Source: Prosapia bicincta (lineage: Eukaryota > Arthropoda > Insecta > Hemiptera > Cercopidae). From it: a stretch of DNA of 64,000 bases. Of this stretch, positions 47,142 through 60,397 are shown one piece after another; within the stretch, counting starts at the first letter, position 1, and every line of letters starts with the position of its first letter. The position numbers and the translations under genes were made by a program. Location: contig JBAIZL010000005.1 in the NCBI GenBank assembly GCA_036971475.1, positions 244,285,823 to 244,349,822 of the forward strand, in the 5' to 3' direction. Below the pieces are notes generated by a model that was not told where the DNA came from, made no database searches, and was given only the letters and a program-made list of their open reading frames with translations.

Positions 47142-49557
47142 ATCCCAACACAAAGTACGTCATCCTTTTGTATTTATTTTGTTAGTTTACAGATAATACT
47201 GAGACTAAACTGATTCTATAATTTTAATTTTTGCGAGGTTGGCATCAGTGGATAGCAATTCCTAATATAGCTCCTGATAAACAGCGGCCTTTCTTAAAAT
47301 TACTATAAAATACCATTGAAAGAATATCGTTATTCACTTCGGAGACGTCGTATTCTGCACTAAACGTTTGCAGATTACATGTTAACAAGATGATGTGGTA
47401 CATTCCTTATAAACACCCTTAATACAATCACCTACTGAGTTATGAAATATCCAAGTCTTGATATCCGTTAGTACTACAAGTTCTAAACTCCTAAACTATT
47501 AAATTCACTCTCAAATATATTTAAAATATACAATTCCACAAATAACACTTAAAAACCCACATTTAAAAAAAAATAATTGCAAAGTATCCCAAAAAGTCTT
47601 TTTGCAATAGCGTTAAAATGGCGGCTTCTAAATTAATTGAATTATCCACACGTGAGGTTTTATGCAGCCGTCAGTTTTTCATAAATCGCTCCCGTCAAAC
47701 CTCTGATTTCAAAATGAGACGGATCCATGGAAGAGTAAGAGGGTCGACTTCGCAGAACCCCGCATCCACCTGGAGACTAACGCCTGTAAAGGATTCGCGT
47801 CCGCGTAAAAATCGTCGCCTTTCCAGAGTCGCTACTGCAACTTTCCAGTAACTAAAGGAAATAACAACTTTCATTGACTACAACAAACACATAGTTCTAT
47901 TTGTACTTAGGTGAATACAAACCATATTCGCTAATCTGGTTGGATATTTCCGTCATTTCCTTACGATGAACTATTGCAAAAGGATTCAGACTTTGTGAAA
48001 TATAAGGAATTGTGAGTGTTGTATTTAAATTCCCTCGTGTGAGAAAACCCAAGTGCTATAGAAAATACAAATCCTATATACATTCTTACCCTAACCATAC
48101 TTGGAGTAAATCACGCAGAATAAGTTTTATTTTTAAACTATATATGTCGATCGATATCAAAACATTTTTACAAAAAGGCGATGGTAATCAAAGTGTTCCG
48201 TCGGATGTATACAGGACCAGTAGAGCCGGGATCTTCAGATCTTCGCCAGTAGACAAGCTTAATAAAACAAGCCAACGCCTCTACATCAACAAACATATTT
48301 AATACATATAAAATGCTAAACGCTGTTCATAAAGCATGTTGTTAACACCATCGCCGTGCAGTTACGAATAAATCTGTGCGCATTTTTAGCGGCTAAAAGT
48401 CCAGATATGATCTCGGCACCGTAAAGCATTGGCATTGCCAAGTGTAGTGACGTGTCCCGACTCGCGCCCGATGCGTGAACATGTCTTAAAATAAATAGAA
48501 CAGTACGTACACGGGGAAGACATGATCCGGTACACAGATATGCGGACGTGGAATGTGGATCTGTGCTTGCCAAAGAGGATTAGACCTACTGCGCATGCTT
48601 CGCTTGCCGCAGCTAACTTCAAAGACAGATTAGTTATCATTAATCCTCTACGCAGTATCACTGAATTGATCGGGCTTATTTTAATTAATAATAAAACAAG
48701 AATCGCACAATGAAAGGCGGAATGCTAACTTGACAAGCCTTGATGTCTTTATTAATATAAAGAGAAAACCATCATTAATCGAGTTCAATTTATAACTTAA
48801 TAACTGTTATCGTCGTGTTATAACTTATAAGCCCGACTTTCTCTTACAAGCAGCTCGTGGAATTTTTTTTAACCTAATTGTTTTAAAAATATATTGGGTT
48901 TAATTTGATACATTTTTAAAAATTCCCCATTTTAAATTTTTATAAATAATTTCCATTTTGTTCCAAGTGAGATGTAAAATTAACAACTGAAGTATACTTT
49001 TGTTTTTGCACATAAACTAAAAACATAGGTGAATTATATTTTGTCACAGGATAGCCTGTGGGAATATATTTTTAGCTCAGTAGATAGCAGATCAGTTCCT
49101 GTTGAGCGGCCTTCCCACGCTATACCATATTCACAGGGCATCACTATGTCATTCCTTAAAAATACATATCTCTATCTATCCGTCCACTTGTTCTTAGAAG
49201 AAGGTGATGTTGGGCTATGATCAACCCCTATATAGCTCCTACAGTGTGTAGGGCTACTTAGGGACGCTGCCCTATCCTGCCTTGTTCCTCCCTATATCCT
49301 TGAAGGGCATTATGTCTTAATGCTACCTATACTCACACTGAAGAAGCTATAAAACGGTCTATAAGTAGGGATTATAGGGAACATCGAAACAGATGCACCT
49401 ATGTAAATGCCTTTTGTTGTTATAGGCTAAACATGGTTACTTGTGAAGCAACAATATAACGGGTTAGTTATTTTGTGGAAGTAAAATCTTCAGAATCTCG
49501 CAATAAGACCTTTAAAAACTACATTTAAATAAGTAAATCTGAGTTTTTACATGTATA
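47142..49557. other. non-coding DNA with a GC-rich patch
   Basis: Positions 47610-47850 are GC-richer and contain a 77-codon frame from an ATG in good context (AAAATGGCG), basic and Arg-rich, with no recognised domain. I do not call it a gene. The remainder holds only short overlapping frames on both strands. Confidence 0.4.
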
Positions 49558-50485
49558 TCTATAAAAATGAAAGTTTGTGAGTATGTAATTATATGTGTAT
49601 GTATGAAAGATATAGACGCATAAACCGGTGAACAGAAGTTGATGACATTTGGAGGGTTTGTTTAACATATTACCTGGATGGTTCCTGTGACGATTGGTGT
49701 AGATTCATCCACAGGGCTCCGCCCCAGAGGCTTACGATGGTTCAAAAACTGATGTATGCATGTGGGTGTGTATGTATCTTATGTACTGCTAAACAGCTTA
49801 ACAGAAGTGAATGAAATTTGGGGAGATTTTTAAAACATATGCCCAGGCAGGTTTATGTGAAGTTTGGTTCAGATCCATCCTCAGGATTACACCCTATAGG
49901 CTTGGGATGGTTCAAAAATGATGTATGTATGAATGTAGCTTACGAACGCCTAAATCACTGAACATTTAATAATACTTGGAGAGATTTTAAATCCAAATCT
50001 TGTATTTAACATATTTACAGGATGGTTTTTGTGAAGTTTAGAGCAGATCCCTCCACAAGGCTCCTCCCAAGAGGCTTAGGATGGTGCAAAAACTGATGTA
50101 CGTATGTATCTTATTAAAGCCTAAACCTGTAAACATAAATTAATGTAATTTGGAGGGATTGTTTAACATATTCCGAGGATGCTTCGTGTAGTTTGGTGCA
50201 GATCCATCCAAAGGGCTATGCCCCTAGAGGCTTAAGAGGGTTTATAAATTGATGTATTTATGGGTGTGTGTACTTAAATGTCTTATGAACTCCTAAACCG
50301 CTGAACATAAGTTCATAAGAGACACCTAAAATTTGTATATTCATACGCCTAATGAAATGAAGAAGAACATTGTCTATCCTCTAGCACTGCAGTAAATGAA
50401 ATATAATTATTTAGATTGTTGATTTACTTTTTTGATTGCAGAAATTATGATTTCGGGCGCAGAAATGGGTGGCGGGTAGCGCTAG
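49558..50485 (+). mobile_element. non-autonomous Helitron-like element
   Basis: Begins TCTATAAAAATGAAAG, ends GGTAGCGCTAG, and sits exactly between an A (49557) and a T (50486). This is the classic Helitron arrangement: 5' TC, 3' CTRR, insertion at AT, no target-site duplication. A short GC-rich hairpin-capable segment (GGGCGC...GCGC) precedes the CTAG. The interior is about five copies of a 160-172-bp tandem unit whose starts (TAAACCGGTGAACAG-like) lie at 49621, 49790, 49951, 50122 and 50294. No Rep/helicase coding sequence is present, so it would need a partner for movement. Confidence 0.78.
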
Positions 50486-51741
50486 TTTTGTATAAACAGG
50501 CTTCCTCGTTTTCAAAATCTGCGGATTCATCTGTTATTTCCAAGAACAAACCCCCATTCTCAAACACTATAGCAACATAAAGAGATACCCTCTACTAGCA
50601 TACTGTAACTAACATTCAACATTGTTGCTTTTACCAGAATTTCCTGGTTAAACCATTAACAATGCTATTGTAATCTAAACTTTGCAATCAAATTGTATAA
50701 ATATAATGTCATAAAATAATGAAAGTGTAACGTGCAATTGCTGAAATATGCGCATGGCTGGGAATATACATGCAATAGCCTCCAATATGTGTCAAATATA
50801 TGTCCCATTCCTGACATTATAAGCGAAATAGCCCACAATATAAGTGGACTAAAATAGCTAAAAATACATGTGAGCCTACTAATAAAGGTACGATCCCTAA
50901 CAATAGATGTTCAATTGCTAACATTAGGCGTACAATAGTTAACAATATTTGTCCTATAGCTTATGTTATATTTACAATAAACGACAATATAAGTACAGAG
51001 TAGCTTAAATATTAATTATAGGGCTATAACTAGTTAGAGAGGGGGGGGGGGGTCAGTTTACCAAGAGAGCTACAGAACCGGGTAATATGTATTAGGATGT
51101 TAGAAGAACGGCAAGTAAAAAACTTTAACAGATAATATTTCAAAAAATGAAATGAAGGAAGATAAAATTATACACACGGTAAGTGAAAACAGTAATAGCA
51201 TAAAACGATACAAACCGATTGTTATAATTAATTAAAGTGATATTTCCATCGTTTTTTTATAATTTTTTGTTTGTTGATAAACTGAATATTTATAGATATT
51301 ACAAAAAGTAAGACAAAGCTTGTTGGTTTATTGCAGTCATATTTCGTAGAGATACTAATATTTAAAACCAAATATTTTGGTCCCTGCCCAAAGAGTAATT
51401 TTATTTAATTGTTTTAGATAAATAAATTGTCAACTAAAAATAATTTAATTTTTACTGGCATCGTCTCTTTAAATTGTTAAATAATCATCTTTTTAACTAT
51501 TACGAGAGTACATGTTTGTATTCATTTACTTAAAACGGCGTAGAAAACCAGGATAATATGTATAATATATATCACATTTTGTTCATAAATATCATACATT
51601 ATTATTCGTTCTTTAGCTGTCAATAAAATCCAATAAACTAGTATTTAAAATTAGTAGACTAAATATTTTTTGTGAGTTTTCCATCTTTTACATAATTAAA
51701 TAATAAATAAAACGCCACAAAATCTATATGTAACAGATCCA

Positions 51742-51743
<2 letters not shown>
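50486..51743. other. AT-rich DNA with degenerate short repeats
   Basis: From about 50740 to 51010, loosely repeated 20-25-bp blocks around CAATAGCTAACAATATAAGT suggest an old tandem array. A G-run lies at about 51042-51052. The rest is featureless. Confidence 0.5.

Positions 51744-51808
<65 letters not shown>
51744..51808. repeat. (TA)n microsatellite
   Basis: About 65 bp of TA. No intact hammerhead-like core adjoins it, although the right flank has a GTTTTGACG-type sequence that might be a decayed 3' core. Confidence 0.95.
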
Positions 51809-51810
<2 letters not shown>

Positions 51811-52418
51811 GCACAAAAAGCTGAAACTTCTAGTCTTACGTTTTGACGATTCGTAAACATAAGCATAAAATCCAAAGAATTTTATTCATTTATAAATAAT
51901 ATAATATAAATAGCTATCTACTGTATATTATATTGCTGATGCTTCTGAACTATTACGAAGGATGCAGCCTGTATTTGATGGATCGGATTCTGAGCGTCAG
52001 CATAAGGTCCAGCTCATACTTTTATTGTTGTTTGCAAGCCGTCCCGTGTGAGGTAGTAAACTAATTTGAAAGTTTTAGTAATACATTTTACTGCCTAAAA
52101 TTATAAATTGTTTTACAAGTAAAATAAAGCGGTAAACTTCAGAACTGTTACAACTTGAAGGCAGTTCGGTGCAATCCAGGAACGGTAAATTTGAATGGTT
52201 TGCAGCAGTAAAGAGCTAATGAATTGGTACTCTAATGGAACTTTGTTTACTATAGTAGTTCAGGTTTTGTTTAAGATGAAGGCTACGTTATTTTAAATGA
52301 TTATAATGCCTCGTGCAAAGGAACATATCCTTTCATTGGACGGTTATAACCGTTGCAATAATCGAAGAGGATATATATTTGTACTGGACTGGAAACAATT
52401 TAAGTGAACTAACAAGCC
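51809..52418. other. non-coding DNA
   Basis: Nothing recognised. Confidence 0.45.
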
Positions 52419-52441
52419 TATATATATATATATATATATAG
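52419..52441. repeat. short (TA)n tract
   Basis: About 23 bp of TA flanked by AGCC/GGCT, which themselves pair. Confidence 0.9.
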
Positions 52442-52497
52442 GCTATAAAATTAATAAAATATATATTTAAATAAAATAAATAATATAATAAGGCAAT

Positions 52498-52807
52498 GAA
52501 AATATTGAAACAAACCCAATACCACAAATATAATAAAAAATAACCAATAATTCAAGTTACTTAAGATTAGACCCTTATGTACATTTCGATGACCATGTCA
52601 TCATCATCAGAAGTTCGTATGACAAAATTACAATCTACCAAACAAGAAGTTACAAACTAGAATGACTCTCTAGACAACGTCACTCTAGTTTGTAACTTGT
52701 TGTATGATATGGTTATCGAAATATACATAGGGGTTTAATCTTAAGTAACTTGTATTAATTGTTATTTTTTATTATATTTGTAGTATTAGGGTTGTTCCAA
52801 TATTTTC
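52498..52807. repeat. inverted repeat with hammerhead-like motif
   Basis: The left arm, about 52498-52665, complements the right arm, about 52678-52807. Shared blocks are AATATTG, ATAATAAAAAATAAC, CAAGTTACTTAAGATTA and, towards the centre, AAGTTACAAACTAGA. The arms are diverged and the right arm has lost part of the hammerhead segment. (TA)n tracts lie outside both arms. Confidence 0.82.
52584..52610 (-). ncRNA. hammerhead-like ribozyme motif, best-preserved copy
   Basis: The minus strand reads CTGATGA (52610-52604), a U, a perfect 6-bp stem GATGAC/GTCATC with an ATG triloop, then GAAA (52587-52584). Both core blocks and stem II are intact. The stem sequence differs completely from the PLE copies at 36-39 kb and 60 kb but keeps pairing. 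The (TA)n lies about 140 bp 3'. The right-arm partner keeps only the 3' half (GTTATCGAAA, GAAA at 52718-52721). Confidence 0.65.
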
Positions 52808-52859
52808 ATCGTAATATATTATAAATTTTGCTCTGTTATGATATAATAAGGCCAAAGTA

Positions 52860-52865
<6 letters not shown>

Positions 52866-52939
<74 letters not shown>

Positions 52940-53109
52940 AGTTATGCAACACTGTTTTCTTGTATATACTTATCACTATCACTTATGTACTTAAACAAGA
53001 ATCTTACTTGGTATTACTCGAGGAGTATGCCCGAGGATGACGGCACAGCCAGCCATTGAAAGTTAGCTCGCATAAATATCAAGTAAGATTCTTGTGTACA
53101 TAAGTGAAA

Positions 53110-53171
<62 letters not shown>
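52866..53171. repeat. two (TA)n tracts bracketing a short inverted repeat
   Basis: TA runs at 52866-52935 and 53112-53171. Between them, 52982-53017 (ACTTATGTAC...AAGAATCTTACTTG) is the inverted complement of 53074-53105. The loop holds CCGAGGA at 53031-53037 and GAAA at 53058-53061, at hammerhead-like spacing but with a changed core and poor stem. It repeats on a small scale the (TA)n-arm-motif-arm-(TA)n layout seen nearby. Confidence 0.72.
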
Positions 53172-53175
<4 letters not shown>

Positions 53176-53199
53176 GATCGCAGCCATTTATTGGTTGTG

Positions 53200-53319
53200 T
53201 TTATTTCTCTCTCTCTCTCTCTTTCTCTCTCTCTCCCTCCCTCTATCAATCTCTATCTATCTATCTATCTATCTATCTCTCTTTCACGTACACACAAACA
53301 CAAACACACACACACACAT

Positions 53320-53352
<33 letters not shown>
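53200..53352. repeat. (CT)n, (CTAT)n and (CA)n microsatellites
   Basis: CT runs to about 53244, CTAT tetranucleotides to about 53276, then CA runs from about 53290 to 53352 with small breaks. Confidence 0.95.
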
Positions 53353-53355
<3 letters not shown>

Positions 53356-55593
53356 ATTCCCATTTGAGCATAGACTACATATATCTATTTACGCTTGAAT
53401 TTAAACACAATCCCCCATGTTCATGCTATTCGTGCCACTCTTTTGATACTCTGTCGACGGATTTCTGAGATCTTATCATTTGTAGGTTTCAGCTCAAAAT
53501 AGTTGCGTAGAATAGTAGGGTTTCATTTTCCCGTTATTTCTGGCCTGTTTTCTCTCGTAACTGCGTTTTCAGTTGCCATGGATATGGGAATTCCAACAGC
53601 CGTCCTAAATGCCCAGTGCTGTACTCTTAACATAAGAACTGGCAAGATAGATAGATAAAATACTTTGCATCGTAGGACACACCATCGGCATGTTCTAACC
53701 TTTGAGAACGAATTTCATCCTACCTTCTAATCTTAACTTATTCTTCTTATAACTGCAGTATTCAACTGTTTCTACTAATGCTTATTTCTTGCCAAGGTAA
53801 ACAAAAGCTATTTTATATTTTGGCATCCAGTGCCAAACAAAACAATTGCATCAGTATTATATGTTGTTGTTGTTGTTTTTGTAAATATCAATTATTGTCG
53901 GAAAAATAAAGATTTCCTTTTATATCCACTTTTTTTCTTTATTTAATTTCTTAGTTTCTGGCCGCTTTAGTAACCCCAGATAGGCAATGAAAGCCATTAA
54001 CCATCCTTTAAACTTGCAGTTCCTACTTTGCAAGGAACGATTACATTATCTGGTTTTTCATATAAACTATAAACGTAACAATGAATTTTATTTATACGAA
54101 AATGTTACTAATTTAATGGTGAAATGTTCCTAATTTAATTCACCTCGCTTCTTCAGGATTGTTAATAGAAATATTTTTTCTAAATCACTACTGCAACAAT
54201 CATGAACCAATGAAAACTCTTTTTTATTAAACTAACTTAGGGATTTGCTGAAATTATAATTCAAGTAAAATTACGAAATTAAGGCAATGGTTTCAACTTC
54301 CCTTCGCTATTATCGCCATTGCCTCACTGACGTGGACACTAATGAAGATCAAAAACGTTTTGTCAGTAACAGTTTTTATAAATTTACTTAAATTACAACT
54401 TGAGATTTAATTAATTAGCTTCGCCAATCGTCATGGACAACAAAAACACAAAAACATTCTAGTTACATACCCGCCTAACCATAGACTAACAATAAATACG
54501 ATTAACATTAGAAAAGGCAAACTCGGAAAAAACAATAAATTCTACATTAAAAATTTCCATTAATTTTATTTAAATACTAGTTCCAAGAAACCTTAAAAAT
54601 ATTTTATCGTTCAGGTCACTGATAAAAATAACGCTGAATCATATAAAACGTAGATCAATACAACACTAAATAATAAAATATAATAGATTCAATAAAATTC
54701 TGCTCAGAGAGTAGTCAGAGTTATGAAATTCAATTTATAAAACATCAAACGTCATCATGAAGTAGATACCTTTATTGCACAGCTATTTCTCCTTTCGCTA
54801 ACCTAACTAAAACATCTCTTCTAATAGAAACTGAGAATTGTCTCGGCAAGTGGATCGTGCCGACCGCGCGCACCAGCCCGGTACTGAAAATTACGTCCAT
54901 TATCGTTGGTACAAGACCATTTCTTTTATCCGGAACATTCAAAGTGAAGTGGAGAGGTCAAGGAACACGCGTTACTCAATGAAGCAGGAAGAATGCACTT
55001 TGTAGAAGCTGTCTATTCATCAACAACACTTGCCGCCGACGAGCGGGCCCTGCCATAACTGCAAATTTTCATTATCAGCTAAACACTTACTCCAGGATTC
55101 CTTGAGTACACGTACTTTTTTCTGTTTAAGTTAAAATAATCGGGCACAATTTTTATTTAAAAACCTAATTATCAAGTAAGTAGCTTATTTATTCATAGTA
55201 AATATAATTTATTTCAGTTACAGTAACTGTTAACCTTTTATTACATATTTAAAGTCTGTGAAAATATTCGTAAAATTATATTAGCAATCAGAATAAATAA
55301 GCCACAGACTAAAAGTATTATTTTTTCATGCTAATTGATAACTATTCCATTGGTATGTAAAGATAATAAAGTATAAAATAAGTGTTTTATTGTATTTTTT
55401 ATATACCGTACACCCAAATTTTACTCAGAGTCGTACTGTTGTTAAGTTATAAGTTCTTTCGCTCTTACTCACTTTCTATATAAGGTTCCTAACCAAGACT
55501 ATACTATCTGTGTATGAGAGTGAGCGAGAGAAAGAGCAGTACCTTAAAAAAACTTTCGATAAAAAATTATTTCTTAAATACATTTAGTTAACA
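53353..55593. other. non-coding DNA
   Basis: No gene supported. A (TTG)n run lies at about 53857-53878 and a GC-richer patch at about 54830-55070 (GTGCCGACCGCGCGCACC, GCCGCCGACGAGCGGGCC). Confidence 0.45.
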
Positions 55594-56199
<606 letters not shown>

Positions 56200-57170
56200 T
56201 TTAATTACTTTTGTAGGCTAAGGCAGTTATTCAAGTTCAGTTCCTGATCGGAATGAAGTATCTGGTTGTTGGCGATTAGTTCTGGGGATTGGATTTATCG
56301 CATATGGTTTAGTAAAAATATGAGGCCACCGATGGTTATTGCTGTGTAGGGATGCTGCTTGCTACAGAAAGTGCTTTTTCCTTGGCAGTCTCTTCATATT
56401 CGTGTTCCCTGAAGATGGTTCTGTCAAAACGAATCAGTCCTGTTGTTCTAAAAGAACACAGGGATACCTTTAGTGATGCAGTCCTGCTATACGCAACGTT
56501 GAATAATTTCCAATCGATGCTCCTTGAAACCGTTTTACCCCACTTACTCCTTTACCATATTTCTGGGCATTATAAGTTTTTAAAGTTCACATAAAGCTCA
56601 CATCCAACGGCTGCAATGTATGTGCCGAAATGGAGGCATACAACTGCCACATAATTTATTCGTGCCTTGTCAATGACGCCTGTGTTTCGGTTGTGGGAAT
56701 TTTTAAGAGCCCTTGTTCTGTAGCCTAAGTAAATCTAATAAATTGATTATGCTATTTTGGGAATATTTCTGCTTGGATCGAGTCTGAAGGATGAGATGCC
56801 CAAAGCCCTAACAGATCTAAAAAGTGCTGTTTCCATTGAAGTTATTGACATGTATTTTTTAAAAAAAATAATGCAAGTACAAACATGGCAATAGCATTCA
56901 TAGCTGCATCTACTGCTCTCCTCTTTCTACTGCATCTACTGCTATCAGTTTTCCTCTTTTTGCAGACGGAAACACATAAATTTGTTTTTCTCCTTCATAC
57001 CGATCACTCTTCTATCTGGGTTGAACCACATTAAAACACGTTTCATCGACGTTATAAAGTTGATGGCGAGAGAAATTAATTTTTGTCCAACATCTTAAGA
57101 ACATACATTAATTTTTTCTCATTTTCAGGAAAATACACCTTGTTCCTTTTATCCACTTTCCTTCACGTAC
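56200..57170 (-). pseudogene. pogo/Tigger-like (DDE_1, CENP-B related) transposase, degenerate
   Basis: The minus strand holds in order KVYFPENEKKLMYVLKM (about 57165-57110), LYNVDETCFNVVQ (about 57059-57020), then IYVFPSAKRGKLIAVDA, and after a decayed stretch HTLQPLDVSFM (about 56620-56590), TLKTYNAQKYG, and VKRFQGASIGNYSTLRIAG. The YN(V/I)DETG, R(G/K)xLxxVDA and HxLQPLDVxFF...LK blocks are hallmarks of the DDE_1 transposases of pogo, Tigger and Jerky-like elements. Several stops, shifts and a missing middle show it is a relic. I found no terminal inverted repeats. A host gene derived from such a transposase is unlikely, given the broken frame. Confidence 0.75.
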
Positions 57171-57994
57171 GGTAGTGATACTAACCGCATGCGCATTTGA
57201 GAAAGCTCGCTAGAGGATGCCTGTCGCGATTACTGGGTGGGTCGTGAGGGCCCAGACCAGGGTAAAACAACCTTATTACTTTACATTGACGTGAGACTTC
57301 CTTTCATCAAACAACAGCTCCGAGACTTATTATGAAGGTTCTACGAACAGGCTGCTCACATAACTCATCTACACTCGTGTCCTCACTGGGTAAATACACC
57401 ATCCAAGGCAAACTTAGACGGCTGCTGTCTCCACTGACCTTCTAGCGCTAATCCTAAATTTGTAAATAAAATGCAAGCAGTAATATTAATTGGCTTAAGA
57501 GATCTGTTTCAGGCAACCCAGGGGTGAAATACAAATTTTACTCTCCATGCCATTTCAGCTTCTAGTAGGTAGCAGAAGAAGTGCAAGTCTTCCCTACCAC
57601 AGCATTACGAACAAGGTAATCCCCATTCCCATTTCACAGCATTAGAAAATCCTCAGGTTCTTGCATGATCTATCGCGGGGTTTTTCTTAGCAAGAATTCT
57701 TCTATGCCAGGTCTTTACATCCCACTCGTAGCGTGACATTAACGTACTCTTTCATCTTACTAAGTCCTGATTTTCCATGAAAAGAGCTTATTAACTTGGT
57801 ACATAGACAACCTAAATCGATTCCTCCATGAGTTTTACTTATGCAACATGCTCCTCTGAGCCGGACGTACCTCACTAAATGACTGAGGGTTCTAGGGGCT
57901 CAGACCCGGAAAAACTGCTAATTCAAATTCGTAGACTCTAATTGCTATATATTATTGTTTAAATGTACAAATATATATAAAAAATTATACGTAC
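57171..57994. other. non-coding DNA
   Basis: Somewhat GC-richer than average. Two loosely similar blocks (GGGCCCAGACCAGGGTAAAA near 57250 and GGGGCTCAGACCCGGAAAAA near 57895) may be ends of an unrecognised repeat. Confidence 0.4.

Positions 57995-58056
<62 letters not shown>
57995..58056. repeat. (TA)n microsatellite
   Basis: TA repeats with one TG interruption. Confidence 0.94.
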
Positions 58057-58058
<2 letters not shown>

Positions 58059-59080
58059 AATATAGATAAAAATACATTTTATGTTTAAAGATTGTATGAA
58101 TTAATTATTTCTTACAATTAATTTTATAAAATATAAAATCAATAAGCCTTACAACTATGAAACAGGCAGGTTCCGTTATGTTGGTAGGTTTTAAACTGTT
58201 ATAATGATAAAATGAATTCTACGTCGTGTAAGTATTATTCTGTTGAACACTTTATTTAAATCGGTTGTAATACTACTTAATTACACGTTTTAGTCGATAC
58301 ATGAACAATTAACACAGTCAAACGTATTTCTATTATCAGCACTAATACTTATTACTTTCATAGATATTAATAAAACTAACTAAACAAAGACAAGGTTTGA
58401 AGACATTACTATTTGTAAAGGTAATATGTTTTAGACGTTACAGCAGCAATAAGTTTTTTTGACTCTAAGTGGACGGAGCTTCATTATTCAAATGTGTATT
58501 TATTTATAGCAACTAAATTTAATACAGTTGGTTTACAAACTGTATCTTACGGAGGTCAGGATAATATTTACGAACAGGAAAAGCGTTGAAGACTTTTATA
58601 GATGGATCGGTCAGAGAGCAAGCATTATCTAGGACTCTAGCATGGGAACCCATTTTGCAATGTACTTTATGATATCTGATTTACATGTTCTGAATCTGGA
58701 TAAAACTACTTCAGTAGGTGTTAAACAAAATATCTTGTTATTTCATCATTCCGTTATTGTTTCAGAAAGAGTTAGTAAAAAATAAAAAGGACTGTCAAAA
58801 ACTAAAAATATTTCATATTAAACGTTAAGTTATAATCAACTCAAGGAGCACTTAAGCATATAAAATGCATTATTAACCAGGATTTAAATGAAACTTAGTA
58901 TTTAATGCATAATAAAAGCTGCATTAATTTTGTGCATAGAATTGTTACTTTTTTAAAACAATCTAGTTACCAAAGAATTTGAAGATTGCAAAACACTTAA
59001 GGGTGAAAGGATTTTCTTAAATATAAACCTAGAAACAAAAATAATTTACACCATACTCATCAGTTATAGACTTCTGATAC
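58057..59080. other. AT-rich non-coding DNA
   Basis: Nothing recognised. Confidence 0.5.
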
Positions 59081-59208
59081 AAAACACACACACACACACA
59101 CACACAAACACATAACACACACACAACCACACAAACATACACACACACACACACACACATAAATACACACACACACGCGTACATAAACACACACCCACAC
59201 CCACACCC

Positions 59209-59242
<34 letters not shown>

Positions 59243-59377
59243 TCACACACACACACACACACACACACACAATACACACACATGTACACACATGCACACA
59301 AACACACACACACACACACACAAACACATAACATACACACACAACCAACAAAAACACACACACACACTCACACACAA

Positions 59378-59412
<35 letters not shown>
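59081..59412. repeat. long imperfect (CA)n microsatellite
   Basis: About 330 bp of CA with scattered AAACA, CCCACA and GCGT interruptions. CATAACA(TA)CACACACAACC recurs at about 59110 and 59327, indicating internal duplication. Cys/Val-rich minus-strand frames are translated repeat. Confidence 0.97.
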
Positions 59413-59413
<1 letters not shown>

Positions 59414-60270
59414 TCATCCTTATCATAGAACGTAGACAACACTAAGCCCTATAAGTGCATCCTTTATAACTCCTTCTATCAGTATACACTCTCTTTGTAT
59501 GTATCTTGTACAAATCAATAATAAAATAAGTTTTTATTTATCCTTTCACGTTCAAACACATTTTATTTAAAACTGTAATGCATGACTATTATTGTTGGTA
59601 ATACAGTTTTTCATATATTTATTAAATAATAAATTTTTAGCTTATTATTAATAATAAAGTTTATGTTTAGCTTGGATTCGTACAGAGTTACTACTGATGG
59701 AAATCCTGCACTTAGCCAACTTTATAATTGGTAGAAATCAATTACTTCAAGATGTATATGAAATTCTACAAGAGATTGATAGAATAAGAAATTATAGATC
59801 CACCTATCAACATCAGCTTCATAAATTAGAAACTAATAAATCGAAAGCAATTAAATAATAGCAACCAAAAGTAATAGTCCAATACCATATGCCACATAGA
59901 GAGGGAAATGGAAAATTGTATGGAAATAAGCTTTCTATTTTATCACTGAATATTTTGATTCTTTCGTAGATAGGTTTATTTACATATTTATATTTATTGT
60001 AATTATAAATTAAAATGTAACTAATATATTTTGTTTGTCCTTAGTAGGAATAGGACTTAAATTTTATTTTATTACTGGTTCCCATTCTGTCCATCTCTTG
60101 AATAATTGCGTATACATCTTGAAGTAATTGGTTTCTACCTGTTGGAAAGTTGGTTCAGTGGCTAAGTGCTTTTTTTTTTAATGAAGTAATTCTTTACGAA
60201 TCTGAGCTAAACATAACCTTTAAAAAATTAATTATTTAATAAATATATGAAAAACCTATATATATAATTT
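59413..60270. other. AT-rich non-coding DNA
   Basis: Similar inverted segments occur near 59690-59760 (CTTAGCCAACTTTATAATTG, AATTACTTCAAGATGTATA) and 60110-60170 (TATACATCTTGAAGTAATT, AAAGTTGGTTCAGTGGCTAAG). A diverged inverted repeat therefore spans about 59680-60240. No coding frame. Confidence 0.5.
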
Positions 60271-60330
60271 AAGATTAAATATTATACACTAATTACAGGA
60301 ATAAAGTATTGAAATAATACATTCAAAGCT

Positions 60331-60361
60331 TTTCGTTGGTTGACATTACCAACATCCTCAA
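60331..60361 (-). ncRNA. hammerhead-like motif, left arm of palindrome
   Basis: The minus strand reads TTGAGGA (first core C changed to T), stem GTTGG/CCAAC perfect, then GAAA (60334-60331). Stem intact, core mutated. Confidence 0.58.
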
Positions 60362-60397
60362 GAATTACAATACTAAGAATTCTTAGTATTGTAATTC

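Noticed and set aside
47618..47851. 77-codon Arg-rich frame with good ATG context
   Set aside because: No domain, no second exon or splice evidence. The GC-rich patch alone makes such frames likely.
51809..51860. Hammerhead 3' half next to the (TA)n at 51744-51808
   Set aside because: Only a GTCAAAACG-like sequence. No CTGANGA core is visible.
53857..53878. (TTG)n as a noteworthy element
   Set aside because: A seven-copy microsatellite, common and uninformative.
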